From JABDMH01 sp965223215 (GTDB lineage Bacteria; Bacteroidota; Bacteroidia; Chitinophagales; Saprospiraceae), in assembly GCA_965223215.1 (NCBI GenBank), contig CBDCVZ010000010.1:6262001-6326000 (forward strand): 64,000 bases of DNA. Reading direction: 5' to 3'. Position 1 is the stretch's first letter. Each line of letters starts with the position of its first letter. Of this stretch, positions 18,591 through 26,809 are shown in pieces. A program made the position numbers and the translations under genes. The notes beneath the pieces are model-generated. The model had not been told where the DNA came from. It saw only the letters and a list, made by a program, of their open reading frames with translations, and searched no databases.

Positions 18591-18598
18591 TACATTTG
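18591..18598 (+). promoter_or_regulatory. -7 promoter element of the DUF3276 gene (TACATTTG)
   Basis: Exact TAnnTTTG match, 36 bases before the GTG start at 18635 and 26 bases after the ABC transporter stop codon. Confidence 0.6.
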
Positions 18599-18634
18599 TA
18601 AACACCCAGTCATTGTAAAACGAAACTATCAGAC

Positions 18635-19117
18635 GTGGAAAATGATCAAAATTCGAGAAGATTTGAGAGTGTTTTTTCTCACAAGGTGAGAGCTGGTAAG
18701 CGTCGTACCTATTTTTTCGATGTTAGAAAAACGAAGGGCGAAGATTATTACATCACCCTTACAGAAAGTACCAAGCGCTTTAATGGAGATGGTTATGAAC
18801 GGCACAAGATCTTCTTGTACAAAGAAGATTTTAATCGTTTTGTTGAAGGCCTGGAGGAGACGATAAACCACGTAAAATCAGAGTTGATGCCTGATTACGA
18901 CTATGATGAGTTTACACGCCGTAATCAAGAATGGGAGGAGAAGAGACAAAACGAACTAAATGAGGCTGCTCAGACAAAAGCTGAAACTGCCGCCGAGACA
19001 ACCGAAGAGACCCAATCTGCAACGGATGATAGCACTGAAAGTAAATCTGATTCAGATGAGGTTTCGTCTGATGAAACAACACCTGCGGCCGAGTCCGAAG
19101 AAGATATGAGTTGGTAG
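18635..19117 (+). CDS. DUF3276/PUR-domain nucleic-acid-binding protein
   Basis: Bacteroidota PUR-alpha-like protein that is expected to bind single-stranded nucleic acid. Residues 8-85 carry the conserved core: ESVFSHKVRAGKR, TYFFDVRKTKGEDYYITLTES and HKIFLYKEDF.RF, all hallmarks of DUF3276. The last 55 residues are an acidic, low-complexity tail rich in E, S, D, T and A, ending DMSW. The start is GTG at 18635, giving MENDQNSRRF. It has its own -7 element and a strong terminator, so it is monocistronic. Members are abundant in Bacteroidota; a growth-related RNA/DNA-binding role is suspected but not established. Confidence 0.92.
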   Translation: MENDQNSRRFESVFSHKVRAGKRRTYFFDVRKTKGEDYYITLTESTKRFNGDGYERHKIFLYKEDFNRFVEGLEETINHVKSELMPDYDYDEFTRRNQEWEEKRQNELNEAAQTKAETAAETTEETQSATDDSTESKSDSDEVSSDETTPAAESEEDMSW

Positions 19118-19150
19118 ATTACCAATTTAGAAGTGCTAATTAGATTTTCA

Positions 19151-19180
19151 GACCGTTGTGATTGCAACGGTTTTTTTTTG
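19151..19180 (+). terminator. Rho-independent terminator after the DUF3276 gene
   Basis: Perfect six-base-pair stem CCGTTG / CAACGG (seven with the flanking A-T) around a six-base loop, followed by nine T. It lies 33 bases after the stop codon. Confidence 0.85.
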
Positions 19181-19254
19181 CATACAATCAAAAATTATGA
19201 TCGATATCACCTTTTATGGTTTGATTGCGAGGGTACCTAAATGACTTTTATGCC

Positions 19255-19875
19255 ATGTCAGAAACGTTAGCACAATTTCCACTTGAGTTGGTTGTCTTTC
19301 CGGGTGAGGTACTTCCACTTCATATTTTCGAACCCCGATATCGGGATCTCGTCAGGGAATGCAGTGAGTTTGGTATCACTCCGGTGATTGATGGAAAGCT
19401 GCAGGCCATGGGTACCATGGTCAGATTGGATAGGGTATCTAAGGAGTATGATGATGGCCGCCTTGACATCATCACCATGGGTCAGAGCGTCTATGCGATT
19501 GAATCTTTTCAGGGAAAATCTGCAACGACTTCGTATGGTATGTCAACGGTTAACTATGTGCCAGATGTGGGTGCACTAGATCCGGTGGATCAACAAAAAA
19601 TCAAAGATCTAATTACTGAAATGTTTACTTTGATGCGTATACCAAAAAAGGCCACTTATGGCGATAGTGATGATCCATATCTACTTGGTCATAAAATCGG
19701 AATGACGATGAAAGAAGAGTATGCATTGCTCACCATGCGAAACCCAAAGGATCGCCAGGCCTTTATTTTACAAAAATTAGCCAGAGTGATTCCCAAGGTG
19801 AAGGAGTTGGATCAGATTAGGAGACAGATCGAAATGAACGGTCACTTTCGACACATAATACCCCCCGAACTATAG
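19255..19875 (+). CDS. LON-substrate-binding-domain protein
   Basis: Stand-alone N-terminal domain of Lon protease, without ATPase or protease modules. The 206 residues from the ATG at 19255 begin with the canonical LAQFPLELVVFPGEVLPLHIFEPRYRDLV. Single-domain proteins of this type are widespread and are thought to recognise damaged or unfolded substrates, but no specific function is established. The frame opens upstream at a TTG (19225), which is rejected because a TAtggTTTG promoter-like element overlaps that region. The M29 aminopeptidase gene follows after 15 bases, so the two are probably an operon. Confidence 0.88.
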   Translation: MSETLAQFPLELVVFPGEVLPLHIFEPRYRDLVRECSEFGITPVIDGKLQAMGTMVRLDRVSKEYDDGRLDIITMGQSVYAIESFQGKSATTSYGMSTVNYVPDVGALDPVDQQKIKDLITEMFTLMRIPKKATYGDSDDPYLLGHKIGMTMKEEYALLTMRNPKDRQAFILQKLARVIPKVKELDQIRRQIEMNGHFRHIIPPEL

Positions 19876-19890
19876 ACGCAATAAGACATC

Positions 19891-20985
19891 GTGAACATGA
19901 TACAACGCTATGCCAAACTTTTGGTGGAGTACTGTCTTCAAATTGGAGCTGGTGAAAAGCTGTTTGTGAGTAGTACCACATTGGCCGAGCCCCTAGTCAG
20001 AGAAGTGTATCGACTAGCGACCCAAAAAGGAGCTTTAGTGGTTACCGAGCTTGCCTGGCGAGAACAAAGTAGAATCTTTTATCTGGAGGCGAATCAAGAA
20101 CAACTGGCGTGGGCAAATCCCCTGATTCAAGCCGTTTATCAAGATTTTGACGCCTTTCTCTTTATCAGGGCACCATACAATCTACGCGAAGATCAGAATG
20201 TGGATGCAAAAAAGAGGGCCTATCGTGGAGAGGCATTAAAGCCTTTGCAGGACGTCTACAATCTGCGGACCGCCGATCGCAGTCTGAAGCGTTGCCTGTG
20301 CCAGTATCCAACGCAAGCGGCGGCACAAGAAGCAGGTATGTCATTGGAAGAATTTGAAAGTTTTGTTTTTGAAGCATGTCGCCTCAACACTCCTGACCCA
20401 GAGCAAAGCTGGCTGGATGTACGCCAAACCCAACAACGATTTGTTGACTTCCTAAATCGAGCAGATCAACTGACCTACAAAAATGCCAACACAGATCTTA
20501 GGTTTTCCGTGAAGGGTCGCAAGTGGATTAATTCCGATGGACAGACCAATATGCCCTCGGGAGAGGTATTTACCGCACCAATTGAAGATTCGGTTTCTGG
20601 TCACATCCATTTTGATTATCCCTCGGTGTTTAGAGGCCACGAGATCGCCGGCATCACGCTATGGGTTGAAAACGGCAGGGTGATGAAGTGGGATGCTGAA
20701 CGTGGCATCAACCTCTTGAATGATATTTTTGAAATTGAGGGGGCTCGGACCTTTGGCGAAGTAGCCATTGGAACCAATTACAAGATTCAGCAATCGACCA
20801 AAAATATTCTCTTCGATGAGAAAATTGGTGGTACGGTTCATATGGCGGTCGGCCAATCATACATCCAGACGGGTGGGTTAAATCATTCTTCCATCCATTG
20901 GGATATGATCGCTGATATGAAAAAGGGGGGACAAATAATCGCCGATGGTGAGCTCATTTATCAAGATGGTCAATTCATGATCTAA
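19891..20985 (+). CDS. M29-family aminopeptidase (AmpS/AmpT/PepS-like)
   Basis: Cobalt/zinc-dependent cytosolic aminopeptidase of 364 residues. Probable metal ligands and family motifs are visible: NMPSGEVFTAP (Glu225), the Glu at about 290 (FGEVAIGTN), GGTVHMAVG (His317), Tyr324, and SSIHWDMIADM (His336, Asp338). The N-terminal half has the usual M29 fold pattern with AGEKLFVSS. The start is GTG at 19891 with an ATG two codons later that is equally possible. It is 15 bases after the LON-domain gene, a pairing that would couple substrate recognition and peptide trimming, though that is inference. Convergent with the EamA gene. Confidence 0.92.
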   Translation: MNMIQRYAKLLVEYCLQIGAGEKLFVSSTTLAEPLVREVYRLATQKGALVVTELAWREQSRIFYLEANQEQLAWANPLIQAVYQDFDAFLFIRAPYNLREDQNVDAKKRAYRGEALKPLQDVYNLRTADRSLKRCLCQYPTQAAAQEAGMSLEEFESFVFEACRLNTPDPEQSWLDVRQTQQRFVDFLNRADQLTYKNANTDLRFSVKGRKWINSDGQTNMPSGEVFTAPIEDSVSGHIHFDYPSVFRGHEIAGITLWVENGRVMKWDAERGINLLNDIFEIEGARTFGEVAIGTNYKIQQSTKNILFDEKIGGTVHMAVGQSYIQTGGLNHSSIHWDMIADMKKGGQIIADGELIYQDGQFMI

Positions 20986-20999
20986 CCAGCTAGATGTAC

Positions 21000-21932
21000 T
21001 CACTTGATCTTTGGTGGTTGAGGACTAGCTATTACTCTTCTCTTCTTACCCAAATTGATGAAAAACACTCCGGAAAGGAGAATCAATGCTGCAACCAGCG
21101 ACTGATTCGAAATATGCTCATGGTTAAACGCCCAGCCCAACAGTAAAGCCACCACGGGATTTACATAGGTGGTGGTAGCCACCTTGTCCGGTGTGCTTTT
21201 GATTAGTAAATAATTGAAGGCTGAATACGCAACAATGGATCCGAATACGATTAGGACCGCCCAAGAAATAATGGCCTTCCAGGTAAAGAGGGTCTGTAGT
21301 GTGGAAATATCTTCTCGGAAGACCAGGCTGACCACCATGAGGCTCAAGCCTGCAACCATCATTTGTAGCGAGGCACTAAGGCCTTTCGAGTTGGGCATTT
21401 CCAGTTTGCTGATGTAGATGGATCCCAGGGCCCAGGCAAACAAGGAAATCATAATGAGTCCAATACCGGTTACTGTGTCGTCATTGGTAATAATACTGCG
21501 CTGGCTGACTAGTAAATACATGCCAAATATTCCAAGAGAACATCCCATGAGTGCCATCGGTGATGGGCGTAGACCTAAAATGAGCCACATCAGGCAAACG
21601 ACAATTAGAGGTTCAAATGCGACAATCAATGCCGCTAGCCCAGTATCAATAAATTGTAGGGCGTAGGTGATGGCTCCAGTGCCAATCCCCAGCAATAAAA
21701 TTCCCATGACGGCCGCATTGACCACCTGCTTTCGCTGGAGGTGAAAGACCCGTTTCCAATAAAATGAGCCCAGAATTAACCCCGCGAGAAGAAATCTACT
21801 GCCAGCCAGTAAAAATGGAGGAAAAGTGATAAGCGCCCAATGATTGAGAATATAGGTGCCACCCCAAATAAGGTATATGGCAGTAAACGCCAGAATAACT
21901 AATCCACGATCATTGTGATTCACTTGATTCAT
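21000..21932 (-). CDS. EamA/DMT-family transporter (RhaT/YedA-like)
   Basis: Ten-TM drug/metabolite transporter made of two EamA repeats (about 8-140 and 155-295), 310 residues. The N-terminal repeat has the signature YLIWGGTYILNHWAL and PPFLLAGSRFLLAG; the second repeat ends with a conserved PVVALLLGW. Such proteins export amino acids, nucleosides or other metabolites; the substrate is not predictable. A TATTTTG element at 21940-21946 lies seven bases before the ATG and probably serves as the -7 box. It is convergent with the aminopeptidase gene, 14 bases away. Confidence 0.9.
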   Translation of the reverse strand: MNQVNHNDRGLVILAFTAIYLIWGGTYILNHWALITFPPFLLAGSRFLLAGLILGSFYWKRVFHLQRKQVVNAAVMGILLLGIGTGAITYALQFIDTGLAALIVAFEPLIVVCLMWLILGLRPSPMALMGCSLGIFGMYLLVSQRSIITNDDTVTGIGLIMISLFAWALGSIYISKLEMPNSKGLSASLQMMVAGLSLMVVSLVFREDISTLQTLFTWKAIISWAVLIVFGSIVAYSAFNYLLIKSTPDKVATTTYVNPVVALLLGWAFNHEHISNQSLVAALILLSGVFFINLGKKRRVIASPQPPKIK

Positions 21933-22164
21933 TCTCGCTCAAAATAGCATAGTCGAAGATCACTTCCGAGTCATTTTTGGGGGCTGTTTACAATCTTCAA
22001 CTCAGGGATGTCATGGGTATTAACATGGCGTACTTGATTGACTATTGAGGTATCGTATCGAATGGTAGTCAGTGAAAGGAGTGGTGAAATAAGGAGTCTA
22101 AAAAGTCAGAATTAGTTGAAAATGGACGTTAACTTTATGAGCTTCGCTTCATACACTCAGGATT

Positions 22165-23796
22165 ATGAATTTCAAATCGAGTCTCTTTTCTGCATTCCTA
22201 TTCATTTGCTCTTCGCCGTTAACTTTGAGCCAAGACAAACCTGATAGTTTATGGACCGTTCCTGAATGGACGCAGTACCAGAAGACTTCGACCCATGCAG
22301 ACGTACTTGATTTCATAGTCAGGCTCAAGCAGAAGGCCAACTTCCATGTATTTAATATGGGGGAAAGCAGGGAGGGAAGGGCTATTCCGGTGATTGTTTT
22401 ATCTGACCCACCTATTGCAAGTGCGGAGGAGTCCATGAGGAGTGGTAAACCAGTAGTTTACTTTCAGGGCAATATTCATGGGGGAGAAGTCGAGGGAAAG
22501 GAGGTGCTCCTGATGCTGATGAGAGATATTTTGTTGGGTGATAAGAAGCATTTGTTGGAAAATCAAATTGTCATATTTGCCCCTATTTACAATACAGACG
22601 GCAATGACAGTATGGAGGCTGGACGCAGACCCTCGCAAGAAGGTAGCCCAGTAGAAGTTGGAACCAGGGCCAATAGTGAAGGGTGGGATCTAAATCGCGA
22701 TGGGATGAAAATGGACGCCATCGAGACCAAAGCCTTGTTTACAGAAGTGATCAATCAATGGGATCCACAACTTTTTGTTGATCTACATACTACCAATGGA
22801 ACCTGGCACGGATATTCACTGACTTGGGCTCCGAGCTATCACACTTGTGGCTCCCTTGGTCCCTTTCAATTTACCTACCATAATATCTTGCCTGAAGTCA
22901 CTAATCGGGTCAAGGAGAAATTTGGCATTCATATCGGACCTTATGGTTATTATTTTTTGAAGGAGGGATGGCCACCAAAAGCCGTATACACCTATAATCA
23001 CCATCCTCGGTACCTTGTGAATCAATTTGGCTTGCGCAATCGCATGGCCATTCTCAGTGAGTCTTTTGCACATGAGCGTTTTTATCAACGCATCCAATCT
23101 ACCTATGCCTTTGTTTCGGAGATACTGGAGTTTTCAAATAGCAATGCTCAAAAGATCATTCAAACCAATCAGGAGGCAGAACGTGTCGCCATGCAAAATG
23201 TGCGAAAAGGAGCCGGAACTTTCAAAAAAGGAGTCCAATTTAAGATGGTGCCCTTTACCCAAAAATTAAATGGTTATCGCACATATGATTATCAGGCAAA
23301 GACACCGGGCTCCAACGAGTATTTGCGCATGCCAAATATTGTGACTTACAATGATGTTCAATATCATGCAAGATTTGAGCCCTTGGAAGAAAGTATTTTA
23401 CCACGAGGCTATCTGATCTCCAAAGACTTTCCTGAGGTGATTGAAAATCTCCAGATGCATGGCATTCGCGTGGAACGCTTGACGGGTCCAGTTTCGGCAG
23501 AAGGCCAGTATTTTCTTGCTAAGGAAATGAAAAATTCGAAACGAGAATTTGAGGGGCATTTCACCACTGAAATCAAGGGAGAGTTTCGACCTGGGGCTAA
23601 GACTTTTGGCGAGGGCGATTTTAAAATCGACTTAAACCAACCCTTGGCGAATTTAATTTTCTACCTCCTGGAGCCTCGTTCTGATGATGGACTAGTTACT
23701 TGGAATTTTTTTGATAATTATTTTAGAGAAGAAAACATTAATCGCTATCCGGTCTCATACCCTGTTTTTAAGTATATGGCCTTGCTAGAGGAGTGA
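22165..23796 (+). CDS. Secreted M14-family zinc carboxypeptidase
   Basis: Exported metallopeptidase. A signal peptide covers about 1-22 (ending TLSQ). The peptidase M14 domain shows the zinc ligands NIHGGEVEGKE (His105, Glu108) and VDLHTT (His208), and a probable catalytic Glu at about 299 (ILSESFAHER). The NTDGND and WDLNRD stretches supply substrate-binding Asn/Arg positions typical of the group. Residues 330-543 form a second domain of unknown fold. The overall architecture matches a Bacteroidota M14 group that also occurs in gut and marine species; peptide or D-amino-acid/cell-wall peptide cleavage are options. No T9SS domain is present. Convergent with the sugar dehydrogenase gene. Confidence 0.9.
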   Translation: MNFKSSLFSAFLFICSSPLTLSQDKPDSLWTVPEWTQYQKTSTHADVLDFIVRLKQKANFHVFNMGESREGRAIPVIVLSDPPIASAEESMRSGKPVVYFQGNIHGGEVEGKEVLLMLMRDILLGDKKHLLENQIVIFAPIYNTDGNDSMEAGRRPSQEGSPVEVGTRANSEGWDLNRDGMKMDAIETKALFTEVINQWDPQLFVDLHTTNGTWHGYSLTWAPSYHTCGSLGPFQFTYHNILPEVTNRVKEKFGIHIGPYGYYFLKEGWPPKAVYTYNHHPRYLVNQFGLRNRMAILSESFAHERFYQRIQSTYAFVSEILEFSNSNAQKIIQTNQEAERVAMQNVRKGAGTFKKGVQFKMVPFTQKLNGYRTYDYQAKTPGSNEYLRMPNIVTYNDVQYHARFEPLEESILPRGYLISKDFPEVIENLQMHGIRVERLTGPVSAEGQYFLAKEMKNSKREFEGHFTTEIKGEFRPGAKTFGEGDFKIDLNQPLANLIFYLLEPRSDDGLVTWNFFDNYFREENINRYPVSYPVFKYMALLEE

Positions 23797-23816
23797 TTTT
23801 CTTCAGACCGATGGAT

Positions 23817-26798
23817 TTAGTGCTTAATAAATTTTTCGTACTGGATTCCCCTGCCAGTCTGCAATGCGATCAGGTAGGTGCCAGGTGATAAATGCTGAAC
23901 ATCTAGAGCTGTTTGATCCGCTCCAACCATTGATTTCAAAAATTCTATTTTGCCAGTGATGTCATAGATGGTGACTTGTGATATTTGAACTGCAGCCTCT
24001 ATTTTAAGGATCGAACGCACAGGATTGGGCATGATTCTTATAAGGTTCAATTTTGGTGCGGTCGTGGAGGTGGCTTGATCTTCAACAAAGCCCAAAGGAA
24101 TAAATAACATTGTATCCGGGTTTAACAACTGCAAGTTACTGTAGCCAAACGCATCCAGTCCTGAATTTGGTTGCCATTGTCGATAGCCTTCTGGATTGAT
24201 GACGTGGATCAGGTATTTGCCGATCAAGGCTTCAAATTGAAAGCGACCCATTTGATCAGACTCCACAAATGACACGAGCCGATAAGTGTCATCGAGTAAG
24301 ATTACCGATGCCCCTGGTAGGGTCTCTTCATTGCCATGATATTGACCATCTTCTTCACGGTCCAACCAAAGTATACCTGCAAGCACACCAACCTGTTTTG
24401 GATACAATTGCAGTTTTGGAATTATCTCACGTGCGGTGTGCATGGACTGCCATCTTAGGTGAATGGCAGCTCCTCCATCTCGTTCGAAATATTCGATCCT
24501 AATGGGATATTTTTTACCAGCTTCGAAAACATACGTAAAGAAATGTTCCGTGGTAGCCTGCGGTTGCCAATGCTCAAATATGAGGTCGTCTCCAATCCAC
24601 ATTCTGGCTCCATCATCAGATGCAATTGACAAGGTATATTCCTCACTAAATGGAGCTTCTAAAAAACCTTGCCATCTACCGAAAAAGAAATCGCGATCGA
24701 TTTTAGATTCGTCAGGAGACTTATTGTCCCATCCAAAATCGATTACAGAATCAATTCTAACTAAATCAGGTGGCCGGTTGTCTTCGGGTGTTTCCTCACC
24801 ATTCCAATATTCGGCTGATAATCCGGTACCTGTGCCCAAGGGAATGACATCAAATTCAATGCTGAAAGTATCTGCAGTTGGCGCCGTTCTTATTGTGCGA
24901 ATGTTGTCTTGATAGCCATCCGACCAAGCGCGGTATGATAGCAATTGCCCACCCTTGTTTTGAACCTCCGCTATTTCTATGGATCTGGATAATCCAATCA
25001 TCGATGGAACGGTGGTTGGGAGAGTCCGTTTTGCACCATCGATACTAATCGTTGCCGGATGAAGGCTTTTAAAAGTTAATGAGGAGAATTCTGGATAAAT
25101 TTCTACAAATGTCTGGTTTTCTAATCCATCATTGTCCTTGGCGCTGAGGTGAATGCGGATCCAAACATTGGAACTTGTTTCGCCGTTGGTCGGTATTACT
25201 ACGGTACCCGAATTATTCCCAATTACGTCCAACAGTGGATGTGTATGGTCATTGTGATGGAATTCTAAATTCCAACTGAGCTGTGCCGGTGACAAAACAC
25301 CGTCTTCATGGTCTAAGGCAGAACCCGAGAATAAAATGGTATCACCGGCACGAAAAAGTTGACCATTGAGCGGATGTGCTATGCTGATTTCTGGTCGGTT
25401 ATTATCCAGCACAGTCAAGGTGGCCAGATTGCTCGTATCACTACCTTCGGCATTGGTTACTATGCAGCTTATCTTTGAGCCATGCTGAGAAATATCTAGG
25501 GATTCTAGAACTAAGGAAGACGAATTGGCCTGGGTAATTCTTTGCTGATCGATGCGCCATTGATAGGTTAGCGTATCAGTGCCAATGGCTTTAATTTCAA
25601 AGAAAACATCTTCTCCCACTACCCTCACCATATTTGGCAGTGAATTGACAATTTCAGGACTACCGTCGCCCTTAAAAAATAATTGCCAGAGTGCACCATT
25701 ATTTGAGGAAGTGTTATCGTCGGGTGAGCCACCTCCCTGACCAGCTCTGGTATGAAAATATAAATCTCCATTTTTTTGATTCACCAAAATGTTGAGCGGT
25801 CTGTCCAATTCAGTGGCAAACGATCTGACCAGATTTGGATTACCATTCTCAAGGTAGTTAATAGTGCCACCACAGTAATCTGCAAAAAAGAGAGCACCAT
25901 CAAAGTCGCTACCAAAACTCAACGTCTCCGATCTATAGACTGCGAGCCCCACAATGGCGCATGCATTTCCTATTTCATAAGGGTAACTGTAGTATGGGTC
26001 TTGATAGTTTTGTGGGGGCGTTTGATCGGAGATTGGACCCTCTATTGTCGGCCATCCGTAATTTTTACCCTTTTGAATAAGATTGATTTCTTCAAAGGTG
26101 CCACCACCTACATCCGTGGCATATAAACGGTCTTCCATCCAATCATAAGTAAGGTTGAAAGGATTGCGATGCCCCATGCTCCAAATCGCCCGATTATTAC
26201 CATGGAAACTGTGGTAATATGGATTGTCTGGTGGAATGCTGCCATCTGCATTTATTCGCAGAATCTTGCCCAGCAAGTTGGAGGTATCTTGGCTATTTGT
26301 AGACTTTCCGGCTTCTCCAGTGGCTATGAATAGATAACCAGAACGATCAAAAATCAGGGCGCCCCCATTGTGGATGGCCCCAGATAGGGGATCAAGATCA
26401 AGTAGGATCTCCTCTGAGCCAGGAACCGCTAAATCACCATTCGCGACGAATCTGCTGATTCGATTGTGATTGCCACCAGGAACCGAATAATATAAGTAGA
26501 CATAGGGCTGTCTATCCATATCTGGATGCAATGCGATACCCAGCAACCCCCTTTCATTGAAATCATCGACATTGATCGTGATGAATGGATCGGGCAAAAC
26601 CGTGCCATCGGCCTCTACGATCAGCACACGTCCATTTTTTTCGACCTGCCAGATGCGATGATGATGATCTATAGCCATGGCCACCGGATTTAATTCTTCT
26701 AAAATACGTTTGGCTGAGAATCCGGCATTTAATTCTTGGGCATCCATTGATGAAAGAAGACCGATCAGAGTGATAGAGATTAACGAGCGATTCAACAT
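23817..26798 (-). CDS. Secreted PQQ-type sugar dehydrogenase (GSDH) with Ig, PA14 and T9SS type A domains
   Basis: Large surface enzyme of about 993 residues. The ATG at 26798 gives a signal peptide (MLNRSLISITLIGLLSSMDAQ); the frame extends upstream but overlaps the GT2 gene. Residues about 25-370 are a glucose/sorbosone dehydrogenase beta-propeller (HPDMDRQPYVYLYYS, GGALIFDRSGYLFIATGE, WSMGHRNPFNL, YGWPTIEG). Next come an Ig-like/discoidin-like linker, a PA14 domain (about 665-795; SDDGARMWIGDDLI) and an SdrD-B-like domain, then a type A sorting domain (MPNPVRSIL, LSPGTYLIAL). The combination suggests oxidation of a sugar or polysaccharide held at the cell surface. It is the third gene of an operon with a GT2 synthase and a TPR-barrel protein. 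Confidence 0.88.
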   Translation of the reverse strand: MLNRSLISITLIGLLSSMDAQELNAGFSAKRILEELNPVAMAIDHHHRIWQVEKNGRVLIVEADGTVLPDPFITINVDDFNERGLLGIALHPDMDRQPYVYLYYSVPGGNHNRISRFVANGDLAVPGSEEILLDLDPLSGAIHNGGALIFDRSGYLFIATGEAGKSTNSQDTSNLLGKILRINADGSIPPDNPYYHSFHGNNRAIWSMGHRNPFNLTYDWMEDRLYATDVGGGTFEEINLIQKGKNYGWPTIEGPISDQTPPQNYQDPYYSYPYEIGNACAIVGLAVYRSETLSFGSDFDGALFFADYCGGTINYLENGNPNLVRSFATELDRPLNILVNQKNGDLYFHTRAGQGGGSPDDNTSSNNGALWQLFFKGDGSPEIVNSLPNMVRVVGEDVFFEIKAIGTDTLTYQWRIDQQRITQANSSSLVLESLDISQHGSKISCIVTNAEGSDTSNLATLTVLDNNRPEISIAHPLNGQLFRAGDTILFSGSALDHEDGVLSPAQLSWNLEFHHNDHTHPLLDVIGNNSGTVVIPTNGETSSNVWIRIHLSAKDNDGLENQTFVEIYPEFSSLTFKSLHPATISIDGAKRTLPTTVPSMIGLSRSIEIAEVQNKGGQLLSYRAWSDGYQDNIRTIRTAPTADTFSIEFDVIPLGTGTGLSAEYWNGEETPEDNRPPDLVRIDSVIDFGWDNKSPDESKIDRDFFFGRWQGFLEAPFSEEYTLSIASDDGARMWIGDDLIFEHWQPQATTEHFFTYVFEAGKKYPIRIEYFERDGGAAIHLRWQSMHTAREIIPKLQLYPKQVGVLAGILWLDREEDGQYHGNEETLPGASVILLDDTYRLVSFVESDQMGRFQFEALIGKYLIHVINPEGYRQWQPNSGLDAFGYSNLQLLNPDTMLFIPLGFVEDQATSTTAPKLNLIRIMPNPVRSILKIEAAVQISQVTIYDITGKIEFLKSMVGADQTALDVQHLSPGTYLIALQTGRGIQYEKFIKH

Positions 26799-26809
26799 GA
26801 GGACAATAA

